Notes under the pieces: model-generated | What the model saw: only the letters and a program-made list of their open reading frames with translations | Told to the model about the DNA's origin: nothing | The model's database searches: none | Assembly (NCBI RefSeq): GCF_003046625.1 | Contig: NZ_QAAD01000016.1 | Location: 31,294 to 95,293 of the forward strand | Length of the DNA: 64,000 nucleotides | Direction: 5' to 3' | Source of the DNA: Mangrovibacterium marinum | GTDB lineage: Bacteria > Bacteroidota > Bacteroidia > Bacteroidales > Prolixibacteraceae | Shown: positions 17,993 through 25,222 of the stretch, piece by piece | How the letters are laid out: each line of letters starts with the position of its first letter | Position numbering within the stretch: the stretch's first letter is position 1 | Program-made: the position numbers and the translations under genes

Positions 17993-19669
17993 ATGACCCA
18001 AGCTAAATATACGATTGGACTAGATTATGGATCAGATTCGGTACGTTCGTTGATTGTGGACGTTGCAACCGGAGCAGAAATCGCCAGCGTGGTTTTCCCT
18101 TATCCACGTTGGGCTAAAGGAATGTACTGTGTTCCTCACGAAAACCAATTCCGTCAGCACCCGCTGGATTACCTGGAAGGTTTGGAATACACCATTGTTG
18201 AAGCCTTGAAACAAGCTCCGGCCGGAGTTGCTGAAAATGTTGTTGGTATTTCAATCGATACAACAGGTTCAACACCTGTTGCGGTTGACGAGAAAGGTAC
18301 ACCTTTGGCATTAACGCCCGGTTTCGAGGAAAATCCGAATGCCATGTTCGTTCTGTGGAAGGACCACACAGCTGTAAAAGAAGCGGACGAAATTAACGAA
18401 CTGGCGAAGAAATGGGAAATTGACTTCACCAAATACGAAGGTGGAATATACTCATCCGAGTGGTTCTGGTCGAAAATTTTACATGTATCGCGTGCTGATG
18501 CAGGCGTTTTGCGTGCGGCTAATTCATGGGTTGAACACTGCGACTGGATTCCGGCGGTATTGACCGGAACAACCCGTCCGCAGATTTTGAAGCGCAGCCG
18601 TTGTGCTGCCGGTCACAAAGCCATGTGGCACGAGGCATTCGGTGGTTTGCCTACCGAAGAGTTTTTGGTAGCGCTGGATCCAATCCTGAGTGGATTGCGC
18701 GATCGTATGTTTAAAGAAACTTATACCTGCGATGTTGCCGTTGGTAAGCTGACACCCGAATGGGCTGAAAAATTAGGCTTGTCAACCGATGTTGTGGTTG
18801 GTGTTGGTGCATTCGATGCACACCTTGGAGCTGTTGGTGCTCAAATTGAGCCTTACTACCTGAGTAAAGTGATGGGAACATCAACTTGCGACATGCTGGT
18901 GGCGCCGAACGAGGAAGTAGGAGATAAGCTGATTGCCGGTATTTGTGGACAGGTTGACGGCTCGGTTGTTCCGGGAATGCTCGGAATGGAAGCCGGTCAA
19001 TCGGCATTCGGCGATATTTATGCCTGGTTCAAAAAGGTATTGATGTGGCCGGCACAGCAAATCATTGGTCAAAGTGAATTGGTAGATGAAGCTACACGAG
19101 CAAAATTGCTTGATGAGCTTTCTGATAAAATGATTCTGGAGCTGAGCAAGGCTGCTGAAGCATTACCCATCGACGAAAAAGGCGTGCTGGCCATCGACTG
19201 GATGAACGGACGCCGTACACCCGATGCCAACCAAAACCTGAAAGGTGCCATTGCCGGCTTGAACCTGGGAACCGATGCCCCTCGGATCTTCCGTTCGCTG
19301 GTTGAAGCAACGGCTTTCGGTTCAAAAGCCATTGTCGACCGCTTCATCGAGCAAGGTGTCCCCATTAAAGGGGTGATTGCCCTGGGCGGTGTGGCAAAAA
19401 AATCGAAACTGGTGATGCAGATCGTTTGCGATGTGTTGAATATGCCGATTAAAGTGGCTCGCTCGGAGCAAGCTTGTGCTTTGGGATCAGCGATGGCTGC
19501 GGCTGTTGTGGCCGGAGTGTACGCTACGACCCACGAAGCGCAGGAAAAAATGGGTGGTGGTTTCGAAACCGAATATCAGCCTATTCCGGAGAACGCGGCC
19601 AAGTATCAGGCCATCTACGAGAAATACAGCAAGCTTGGTCAGTTTATCGAAGAGAATCTGACGCGTTAA
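17993..19669 (+). CDS. araB: Ribulokinase
   Basis: 558 residues, the normal AraB length. This FGGY-family kinase phosphorylates L-ribulose. It shows the phosphate-1 motif IGLDYGSDSVRSLIVDV at the N-terminus, the substrate region around EWFWSKILHVSRADAGV, the adenosine region GAFDAHLGAVGAQIEP and GVIALGGVAKKSKLVMQI, and EACA-like ARSEQACALGSAMAAAV near the C-terminus. It starts 23 bases after araD and ends the operon, being followed by a compact terminator. In E. coli the order is araBAD; here it is A, symporter, D, B. Confidence 0.97.
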   Translation: MTQAKYTIGLDYGSDSVRSLIVDVATGAEIASVVFPYPRWAKGMYCVPHENQFRQHPLDYLEGLEYTIVEALKQAPAGVAENVVGISIDTTGSTPVAVDEKGTPLALTPGFEENPNAMFVLWKDHTAVKEADEINELAKKWEIDFTKYEGGIYSSEWFWSKILHVSRADAGVLRAANSWVEHCDWIPAVLTGTTRPQILKRSRCAAGHKAMWHEAFGGLPTEEFLVALDPILSGLRDRMFKETYTCDVAVGKLTPEWAEKLGLSTDVVVGVGAFDAHLGAVGAQIEPYYLSKVMGTSTCDMLVAPNEEVGDKLIAGICGQVDGSVVPGMLGMEAGQSAFGDIYAWFKKVLMWPAQQIIGQSELVDEATRAKLLDELSDKMILELSKAAEALPIDEKGVLAIDWMNGRRTPDANQNLKGAIAGLNLGTDAPRIFRSLVEATAFGSKAIVDRFIEQGVPIKGVIALGGVAKKSKLVMQIVCDVLNMPIKVARSEQACALGSAMAAAVVAGVYATTHEAQEKMGGGFETEYQPIPENAAKYQAIYEKYSKLGQFIEENLTR

Positions 19670-19723
19670 GCTTTGGTTATTGCAATCTTAACCCGATTGC
19701 AATTCCTGAAAAAAATCATAAAT

Positions 19724-19749
19724 TGCCCGGTAAAAACCGGGCTTTTTTT
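19724..19749 (+). terminator. Arabinose operon terminator that abuts the next start codon
   Basis: GCCCGG (19724-19729) pairs with CCGGGC (19737-19742) over a TAAAAAC loop, followed by seven T. The next gene's ATG begins at 19750, directly after the T-run. Termination would occur at, or inside, that start codon. Confidence 0.88.
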
Positions 19750-20661
19750 ATGTACGATATTATTGGAGATGTACACGGACAAGCAGGGATGTTGAAAGAC
19801 CTGCTCAGAAAAATGGGTTACACGGCGGCCAACGGTTACTTTAGCCATCCCAGCCGCAAAGCTGTTTTTGTGGGCGATTTTATAAACCGCGGACCCCAGA
19901 TTAAGGAGACAATCCGGATTATTAGAAGCATGACTGAAAATGCTGCCGCTTATGCCATCCTGGGCAATCACGAGGTCAACGCCTTATTTTATACTCTTCT
20001 GGATAAAGAAGGCAAACACATCAGTAAACGGTGGTCGCGCTTGCGGATGGACTTGAATCCCACCTTGGCCGAATTTGCAGGAAACAAAGAGAAATGGAAC
20101 GAGCAAGTGCAATGGATGAGAAGCCTACCCTTGTTTCTGGAACTGGATGGCATTCGTGTGGTTCACGCCTGCTGGCAGGACGAGAATATCCGACTCTTAA
20201 AAGAGGCTTTCTGCGAGAACCCGAAGTTGAAGAAGAAACAATTGAAACTCATTGGGCGAAATCATAACGTTTTGGCAAAAGCGTTTTGGGAAACCTGCAA
20301 AGGAATTGATTTTTCCTTGCCCAAAGATTTACTGATTTTCGACAAAGAGGGCTGTGCCCATCGATCGTTCCGTTCGCGGTGGTGGGAGAGTCCCGAGGGC
20401 AAAACTTTTGAGGAGTTGTCGTTCGAAAGCCGATTCGAACTACCCAAATACCAAATTCCGAAAGAACTTGTTGTTGCCCGCGAACCCTATCCTGCCGACG
20501 CGCCTATTGTTTTCTTCGGACATTATTGCATGCGTAACGGATCGAACCGGATTAAACACAACGTTTGTTGCCTGGACTCCTGCGTTAGCCGCAAGGGAAA
20601 ACTCACGGCTTATCGGTGGAGTGGCGAGAAAAGCCTGTTGGACGAAAATTTTGTGCAATAA
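19750..20661 (+). CDS. Calcineurin-like metallophosphoesterase
   Basis: 303 residues from ATG at 19750. The frame is open much further upstream (to 19474, inside araB), but that part is not family-like. All metallophosphatase motifs are present: GDVHG (about residues 6-10), GDFINRGP, GNHEVNA, the histidine in VVHACW, and GHY near residue 255. The arrangement is closest to the bis(5'-nucleosyl)-tetraphosphatase/protein-phosphatase branch. It is cytoplasmic by lack of signal. Substrate unknown; dinucleoside polyphosphates or phosphoproteins are candidates. The start codon lies at the end of the araB terminator, so expression must come from read-through or an unrecognised internal promoter. Confidence 0.82.
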   Translation: MYDIIGDVHGQAGMLKDLLRKMGYTAANGYFSHPSRKAVFVGDFINRGPQIKETIRIIRSMTENAAAYAILGNHEVNALFYTLLDKEGKHISKRWSRLRMDLNPTLAEFAGNKEKWNEQVQWMRSLPLFLELDGIRVVHACWQDENIRLLKEAFCENPKLKKKQLKLIGRNHNVLAKAFWETCKGIDFSLPKDLLIFDKEGCAHRSFRSRWWESPEGKTFEELSFESRFELPKYQIPKELVVAREPYPADAPIVFFGHYCMRNGSNRIKHNVCCLDSCVSRKGKLTAYRWSGEKSLLDENFVQ

Positions 20662-20753
20662 TTTTTCTTTCGATTGCCTTCTGATAATAAAGCGGTTATT
20701 TCGCGCGGCTCCCGTGGCATGCCAAATTTGGGCGTTTTTTTTCGGGAGGGCTA

Positions 20754-20783
20754 TTGCAGACAAAAAAAGAAACTCTATATTTG
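20754..20783 (+). promoter_or_regulatory. Promoter of the tRNA-Asp cluster
   Basis: TTG at 20754-20756, 19 bases, then TATATTTG at 20776-20783: a textbook Bacteroidota promoter. Transcription would begin near 20790, about 75 bases before the first tRNA. Confidence 0.75.
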
Positions 20784-20864
20784 CAGAGCCTTTTGAGAAA
20801 CACAGTTCACGAGGTTAGTTCTTTAAAAAAGTGCTTTAGAAATCGACTAAGAAATCATGAAAAT

Positions 20865-20938
20865 GGTGCGGTAGTTCAGCTGGTTAGAATATCGGCCTGT
20901 CACGCCGGGGGTCGCGGGTTCGAATCCCGTCCGCACCG
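20865..20938 (+). tRNA. tRNA-Asp (anticodon GTC), copy 1
   Basis: 74 nucleotides with acceptor stem GGTGCGG/CCGCACC, discriminator G, anticodon GTC inside GCCTGTCACGC, and T-arm GGGTTCGAATCCC. The CCA end is not encoded. First of three identical copies. Confidence 0.97.
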
Positions 20939-20968
20939 CTTTTTTTCTTGATTGCTTAACCAAATATT

Positions 20969-21042
20969 GGTGCGGTAGTTCAGCTGGTTAGAATATCGGC
21001 CTGTCACGCCGGGGGTCGCGGGTTCGAATCCCGTCCGCACCG
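20969..21042 (+). tRNA. tRNA-Asp (anticodon GTC), copy 2
   Basis: Identical in sequence to copy 1, 30 bases downstream; the spacer is AT-rich and unrelated to the next one. Confidence 0.97.
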
Positions 21043-21068
21043 CATATCGATTGATAAAAGCACTTACT

Positions 21069-21142
21069 GGTGCGGTAGTTCAGCTGGTTAGAATATCGGC
21101 CTGTCACGCCGGGGGTCGCGGGTTCGAATCCCGTCCGCACCG
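21069..21142 (+). tRNA. tRNA-Asp (anticodon GTC), copy 3
   Basis: Identical to copies 1 and 2, 26 bases after copy 2, and followed at once by a terminator, so all three belong to one transcript. Confidence 0.97.
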
Positions 21143-21145
21143 CAA

Positions 21146-21174
21146 AAGCCACTCAATTTATTGGGTGGCTTTTT
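21146..21174 (+). terminator. Terminator of the tRNA-Asp cluster
   Basis: AAGCCACTCA and TGGGTGGCTT form a stem with one G-T pair, followed by a run of T, four bases after the third tRNA. Confidence 0.88.
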
Positions 21175-21369
21175 TGCGTTTACGCAGCCCGCTACACGGA
21201 TGAAAGTAGCGGTTTTTCAAATAGCCGGTTGTTATGGATGCCGCAGCTTATAAGCTGAATTGCGATTCGAAGCATCGCTTCCGCACGAATTTTTCGTGTG
21301 GTCTGTGCTTTCGATGAACCACGCGGGAGCCAGAGGGTTGGAAAGCTCATCACCCGAATCGACGTGCAG

Positions 21370-21397
21370 CAAAAAAGCCAACCCGAAGGATGGCTTC
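21370..21397 (-). terminator. Terminator after the DUF6249 gene
   Basis: On the minus strand AAGCCATCC, a TTC loop and GGGTTGGCTT form a stem followed by a T-run (AAAAAA at 21371-21376 on the plus strand). It lies about 15 bases after the stop. Confidence 0.7.
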
Positions 21398-21412
21398 TGC
21401 TCCGGAACATGT

Positions 21413-21745
21413 TTATTCCTGTTTTTTCGATTGTAGGCGATAGCCGATAACCAGGGCAATTCCGCCGAAAAGGAAAATCATCGATACATAGGCGGTTCCT
21501 TCGTCCATGCCCGCAGCATTGGCCAACAGGCTTCCGAAGAGTACCCCAATGGCGACCCCAATAAATAAGAGGCCTGCTTTTAGCGTAAAGAACATCGAGC
21601 CCCCTGCTTTCGACTTGAATAGGGAGGGATCGGCGCCTTTTTCAATCATTGCCATTCGCTCTTTGTTGCGTGTTGTCAGGTGGATATAGATCGAGGCGAA
21701 TATAAAGGCAAAGAAACTGATCGGGATTAAAATGTCTTCTAACAT
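21413..21745 (-). CDS. DUF6249-like membrane protein
   Basis: 110 residues with three predicted membrane segments: FFAFIFASIYIHL near the N-terminus, then FFTLKAGLLFIGVAIGVLFG and AYVSMIFLFGGIALVIGY. Between the first two is the cytoplasmic stretch TTRNKERMAMIEKGADPSL, the hallmark of DUF6249 proteins, which in Bacteroidota often lie beside an ECF sigma factor and its regulator. Here the sigma factor gene is the divergent neighbour about 400 bases away. Function unknown; a role in membrane stress sensing is only a guess from context. A low-complexity Lys-rich C-terminus ends the protein. Confidence 0.75.
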   Translation of the reverse strand: MLEDILIPISFFAFIFASIYIHLTTRNKERMAMIEKGADPSLFKSKAGGSMFFTLKAGLLFIGVAIGVLFGSLLANAAGMDEGTAYVSMIFLFGGIALVIGYRLQSKKQE

Positions 21746-22146
21746 GGCTTTTGTTTTTAGTGATTAATGTTTTCAAACTCGTCCTTATGACGCAGCTGCT
21801 TTAGTTCGGTTACAGTTCGATACTTACTTTTTTCGGAAAGTCCCTCCGGGTGATGCGCCTGCCAGCGGTAGGTAGGGTTTTCAATCGCCTCCCGACTTTT
21901 TGGTATTGATCAGAAGGCCTTCTTTTTTGTTGAAGGTGTTTTAGACCGATAACCCGACAACTTGAGACAACCATGACAACCATGACAACGGGAATCCACG
22001 ACAACCCGACAACTTCTGAAAACAACGACAACAGCAACGTCGAACAATCCTAAACTTTCATCCCTGTTATTGATTCCCCGCAATCACGAAGTTTTTTTGT
22101 TGGAACAACTGTAACCAAGTTGGCTGTTTGGCGTCATATCGGGTGT
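21746..22146. other. Divergent intergenic region with repeat copy A
   Basis: About 400 bases between the DUF6249 gene and the sigma factor. No gene is supported. It holds a partial copy (21946-21963) and a full copy (21999-22087) of a GACAAC-rich dispersed repeat, and a possible ECF promoter next to the sigma gene. Confidence 0.55.
21999..22087 (+). repeat. Dispersed intergenic repeat, copy A
   Basis: About 89 bases closely related to 36563-36651. By eye, 42 of the first 46 positions agree and the second half is conserved with a few substitutions and small gaps. The differences are mostly C/T changes. An extra 18-base piece of the same sequence lies at 21946-21963, and short GACAAC units lie between. 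Confidence 0.75.
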
Positions 22147-22722
22147 ATGAATCAACCGGATGATAACTTTTATATAGCCCGGGTTTTGGGTGGCGATACG
22201 GCATCGTACTCGTATCTGGTGGATCGCTATCAGGATCTGGTGTTCGGGTTGGCGCTGAAAATGCTTCGCAATCAGGAGGATGCCCAGGAGATGGCTCAGG
22301 ATAGTTTTGTGAAGGCATACCGCTCGCTGGCCACGTACCGGCAGGAGTCGAAATTTTCAACCTGGCTGTACCGCATCACTTACAATGGCTGTATTAGTTT
22401 GATGCGCAAGCGCAAGTTGGAAGTGCGCTCGATGGATGAGCAGCAACTCACCGATGGCGATGAAGCCCGGTTAAACGAGCAGCTCACCGGGATGGACAAA
22501 GCGCTGGTTGAAAAACTGCTTCAGGAAGCTCTGGCAAAACTTCCCGAGTTGGAGCAGGTTTTAATCACCCTGTATTATTACGAGGATCAGAAGGTGGAGG
22601 AAATCAGCCATATTACTGGCTTGAGCGATAGTAATGTGAAGGTTAAAATACACCGGGCGCGTAAAAAAATGTACGCGCTGTTGCATCAAAGTTACGAGGA
22701 AGGTATTTTTAGTCCGGTTTAA
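22147..22722 (+). CDS. ECF-type RNA polymerase sigma factor
   Basis: 191 residues from ATG at 22147 (MNQPDDNF). An upstream start at 22120 is less likely because family members start just before the region-2 domain. Region 2 is YLVDRYQDLVFGLALKML to STWLYRITYNGCISLMRKRK; region 4 is LPELEQVLITLYYYEDQ to SNVKVKIHRARKKMY, the recognition helix. The next gene, 11 bases downstream, encodes a small two-segment membrane protein, which fits a sigma/anti-sigma pair. GTAACC (22111-22116) and CGTC (22132-22135) resemble ECF -35 and -10 elements, hinting at autoregulation. Confidence 0.92.
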   Translation: MNQPDDNFYIARVLGGDTASYSYLVDRYQDLVFGLALKMLRNQEDAQEMAQDSFVKAYRSLATYRQESKFSTWLYRITYNGCISLMRKRKLEVRSMDEQQLTDGDEARLNEQLTGMDKALVEKLLQEALAKLPELEQVLITLYYYEDQKVEEISHITGLSDSNVKVKIHRARKKMYALLHQSYEEGIFSPV

Positions 22723-22733
22723 ACAGCAAGGCA

Positions 22734-23141
22734 ATGAATCAACAAGATGAACAATTCCGAAAATTAATGCAAAATTACCGGCCGCAGCGGGCACCGGTCG
22801 ATTTTTCGAAACGGGTGATGGATCAAATTCATGCGCTTCCGAAACTGGAATATAAACCGGTATTCGGGAAATGGTTTTTAACGATTTTCCTGAGCGTTTT
22901 TGCCGGCTTTGTAGCCGTGGTGCTATTCATGAGTGGTTCGGCGCGCCCGGCAACCGAAGCTCCCGGTTTGCTCGATAAGGTGCCGCAAGTTGAACTGGAA
23001 GTGTTTAACGAAGCCCATAAAGAGGTGCTGGGCTGGTTGGCGCAACTGCCTTCGGTTTTGATTTTTGCCCTGATGGTTGTTGCGGTATTGCTGGTTTTCG
23101 ATCATCTGCTTAATCGGCGTATGCATCAGCGTAAACTCTAA
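22734..23141 (+). CDS. Small membrane protein, putative anti-sigma factor
   Basis: 135 residues. A charged N-terminus (MNQQDEQFRKLMQNYRPQRA, then FSKRVMDQI) of about 45 residues is followed by a hydrophobic segment (WFLTIFLSVFAGFVAVVLFM), a mid part of about 40 residues, and a second segment (VLIFALMVVAVLLVFDHLL). No zinc-binding HxxxCxxC motif is seen, so it is not a classic ZAS anti-sigma factor. Coupling to the sigma gene (11-base gap) is the only evidence for that role. The two-segment topology would place the middle part in the periplasm. Confidence 0.7.
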   Translation: MNQQDEQFRKLMQNYRPQRAPVDFSKRVMDQIHALPKLEYKPVFGKWFLTIFLSVFAGFVAVVLFMSGSARPATEAPGLLDKVPQVELEVFNEAHKEVLGWLAQLPSVLIFALMVVAVLLVFDHLLNRRMHQRKL

Positions 23142-23159
23142 AATAAAAGCCCCTGTGGC

Positions 23160-23311
23160 GTAGGGAAGCCGGAAACAGCTTCGATTTTGCTCCCTACGCC
23201 GTAGGGAAGCTAGTTGCAGCTTCGATTTTATTCCCTACGTTGTAGCGAAGGTAGTCGCAGCCTCGATTTCGTTCCCTACGTTGTTGGGAAGGTAGCAGCA
23301 GCTTCAGTTTT
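23160..23311. repeat. 41-bp tandem repeat, about 3.7 units, each able to fold
   Basis: Units at 23160-23200, 23201-23241, 23242-23282 and a partial unit 23283-23311. Each full unit starts GTAGGGA (or GTAGCGA) and ends TCCCTAC plus two bases, so the ends of a unit pair into a stem, with GCAGCTTCGATTT in the middle. There is no spacer variation as in CRISPR. It lies in the space between convergent genes and just before a bidirectional terminator. Confidence 0.85.
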
Positions 23312-23324
23312 TGCGGCCCCTATG

Positions 23325-23361
23325 CAGCGAGCCCGGCTACAAAGTAACCGGGCTCGCTGTT
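23325..23361. terminator. Bidirectional terminator between convergent genes
   Basis: CAGCGAGCCCGG and CCGGGCTCGCTG form a perfect 12-bp stem over an 11-base loop. T-rich flanks are short (TTT on the plus side). It lies between the anti-sigma candidate and the DUF3127 gene. Confidence 0.8.
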
Positions 23362-23377
23362 TGGGTATGCTGTTTTT

Positions 23378-23731
23378 TTAGAATGGCAAATCGTCGCCTT
23401 CAGTTGGTTCCGGCGGAACATCGTCCATGCCGAATGGCGGAGGTACTGCGCCGCTTTCGCTGCCAACGGTTTCAATTTTCCAGGCGTTAATATTATGGTA
23501 CCAGCGGCCGTTGAACTCGCGGCTTTCCACATCAAAAAAGACATTCACATCCATACCCGGCTGAAGTCCGTCGACCATGCTGATCTTGTCGCCAAACACG
23601 GTAAAGCAAACTTTTTTGGGATATTGATCTTGCGTTTCAATTACAAATTCTTGCTTTTTCCACTCGTTTCCAGCTTTACTAACACCGGACTGAACGGGTA
23701 AAAACTGGTTGATTTTTCCTTTAATTTCCAT
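23378..23731 (-). CDS. DUF3127 protein with an SSB-like acidic tail
   Basis: 117 residues. The first 85 residues resemble an OB-fold single-stranded-DNA-binding domain as described for DUF3127 (MEIKGKINQFLPVQSG, KKQEFVIETQDQYPKKVCF, NAWKIE). The rest is a Pro/Gly-rich linker ending in EPTEGDDLPF. The last six residues match the tip that bacterial SSB uses to recruit partner enzymes (DDDIPF). This supports a role in DNA metabolism by binding ssDNA and recruiting other proteins, which is inferred. It has its own -7 element (TATTTTTG, minus strand, 23764-23771) and faces a bidirectional terminator. Confidence 0.85.
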   Translation of the reverse strand: MEIKGKINQFLPVQSGVSKAGNEWKKQEFVIETQDQYPKKVCFTVFGDKISMVDGLQPGMDVNVFFDVESREFNGRWYHNINAWKIETVGSESGAVPPPFGMDDVPPEPTEGDDLPF

Positions 23732-23763
23732 ATTTCTTTTTCAATAATTGTCGATTGAAGCAT

Positions 23764-23771
23764 CAAAAATA
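23764..23771 (-). promoter_or_regulatory. -7 element of the DUF3127 gene
   Basis: CAAAAATA on the plus strand is TATTTTTG on the minus strand (TAnnTTTG), 33 bases before the ATG. No TTG is clear at -33. Confidence 0.4.
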
Positions 23772-23774
23772 AGG

Positions 23775-23813
23775 ATAAAAAAATCCCCCTGAAAACGATT
23801 TTCAGAGGGATTT
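23775..23813 (-). terminator. Terminator after the FKBP lipoprotein gene
   Basis: AATCCCCCTGAAAA and TTTTCAGAGGGATT pair with one mismatch; on the minus strand seven T follow. It lies about 24 bases after the stop. Confidence 0.82.
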
Positions 23814-23836
23814 AAAAAAGTTATCAAGAGTCTGTC

Positions 23837-24541
23837 TTATTTCTCAATATCCAGCAATTCAACTTCGAAGATCAAGGCCGAGTTTGGAGCAATATCTTGT
23901 CCGGCACCGCGTTCGCCGTAAGCCAGTTCGGCCGGAACATACAATTTCCATTTCGAACCAACCGGCATTAATTGCAGGGCTTCAGTCCAACCTTTAATCA
24001 CTCCTTTTACCGGGAATGTAGCCGGTTCGCCACGTTCAACAGAGCTGTCGAATACTTTTCCGTCGATCAGGGTTCCGGTATAGTGGCATTTTACTTTGTC
24101 GTCCAAAGTTGGTTTAGGGCCTGTACCTTCAACCAACACTTCGTATTGAAGACCACTTTCGGTTGTAGTGATTCCTGCTTTTTCTTTATTGGCAGCCAGG
24201 AAATCTTCACCTTTTTTCAGGTTTTCGGCCGCTTCGGTTTCGCCGGCTTTGGCAAAATAAGTCTGAATGACTTGGCGGGCATCTTCGGCGCTGATTTGTG
24301 TTTCTTCACCTTTGATTTTTTCAGCCACGGCCGACAAAAGAATGTCCATGTCGAGCGCTTTTGTGCCCGGGGTCATCTCGATTCGTTGTTTTTCCATATC
24401 GCCGATTACAACCCCTAAGGCATAGCTGGTTGAATCGATGTTGCTGGTCAGTTTCGCAGGCGAATGACCACCAGGCTGGCAAGCTGTGAATGCAGTAACT
24501 GCAGCAATTGCCACGAGAACAGGTTTAAAATTCATATTCAA
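23837..24541 (-). CDS. FKBP-type peptidyl-prolyl isomerase, lipoprotein
   Basis: 234 residues. The signal peptide ends in a lipobox (AVTAFTAC), so the protein is a lipoprotein in the periplasm or outer membrane. A dimerisation-type N-terminal domain (SYALGVVIGDMEKQRIEM to about residue 115) is followed by the FKBP domain: GTGPKPTLDDKVKCHYTGTL, FDSSVERGEPATFPV, GWTEALQLMPVGSKWKLYVP, AYGERGAG and SALIFEVELL. The whole resembles FkpA/Mip-type foldases. A close paralogue without a signal lies 16 bases upstream. A second ATG at 24535 is also possible. Confidence 0.93.
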   Translation of the reverse strand: MNMNFKPVLVAIAAVTAFTACQPGGHSPAKLTSNIDSTSYALGVVIGDMEKQRIEMTPGTKALDMDILLSAVAEKIKGEETQISAEDARQVIQTYFAKAGETEAAENLKKGEDFLAANKEKAGITTTESGLQYEVLVEGTGPKPTLDDKVKCHYTGTLIDGKVFDSSVERGEPATFPVKGVIKGWTEALQLMPVGSKWKLYVPAELAYGERGAGQDIAPNSALIFEVELLDIEK

Positions 24542-24556
24542 TTTGTTAAATAATAG

Positions 24557-25168
24557 TTAGACAATTTCCAATAATTCCACATCGAAAATTAAGGTGCTGT
24601 TTGGTCCGATTGAACCGCCTGCTCCGCGTTCGCCGTAAGCCAGGTCCGAGGGGATATACAACCGCCATTTCGAACCTACCGCCATCATTTGAAGGGCTTC
24701 AACCCATCCTTGAATAACGCCGTTTACCGGGAAGGTAGCCGGCTCGCCACGTTGTACCGAGCTGTCGAAAACGGTTCCGTCGATCAGGGTTCCGTGGTAA
24801 TGACAACGTACTTCGTCGGTTGCCGCTGGCTTTTCGCCATCACCTTGTACTAAAACTTTATATTGCAAGCCACTGGCTGTTTCGGTAACTTCCGGGTCCT
24901 GTTGGTTTTCGGCCAAAAATTTGACGCCTGCTTCCAGGTTTTTGCTGGCCTCGCCGCTTTGTTGTTCGTTCATGAAATCCTGCAGAATCTGGTTGGCTTC
25001 CTGAACACTTAATTTGGGTTGCTTGCCGGTAAAGGCATCTTCAATGGCGTTCATGAAATTTACCGGATCAACTGTTTTTACACCCGATTGGATTAAATTA
25101 CTGGCAATGCTCAATCCAAGGGCATAGCTGAAATCTTCCAATCGTTTGTCTTGTTTTTGTTCTGACAT
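24557..25168 (-). CDS. FKBP-type peptidyl-prolyl isomerase, cytoplasmic
   Basis: 203 residues. It has the same two-domain plan as its neighbour, SYALGLSIASNLIQSGV for the N-terminal part and GDGEKPAATDEVRCHYHGTL to NSTLIFDVELLEIV for the FKBP part, but no signal peptide: it starts MSEQKQDKRLEDF. The pair is a local duplication split into a cytoplasmic and an exported form. It resembles FklB (FKBP22). The stop is 16 bases before the lipoprotein start, so the two genes are likely cotranscribed. Confidence 0.92.
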   Translation of the reverse strand: MSEQKQDKRLEDFSYALGLSIASNLIQSGVKTVDPVNFMNAIEDAFTGKQPKLSVQEANQILQDFMNEQQSGEASKNLEAGVKFLAENQQDPEVTETASGLQYKVLVQGDGEKPAATDEVRCHYHGTLIDGTVFDSSVQRGEPATFPVNGVIQGWVEALQMMAVGSKWRLYIPSDLAYGERGAGGSIGPNSTLIFDVELLEIV

Positions 25169-25222
25169 ATTCTGTTTTTTAATGAGCTACGAAGATAGGG
25201 TTATTTTTGGAACTGACTTAAT

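Noticed and set aside
20754..20951. 65-codon frame across the first tRNA
   Set aside because: It spans the tRNA promoter and tRNA-Asp.
23160..23311. Possible CRISPR array
   Set aside because: Units adjoin without variable spacers and no cas gene is near.
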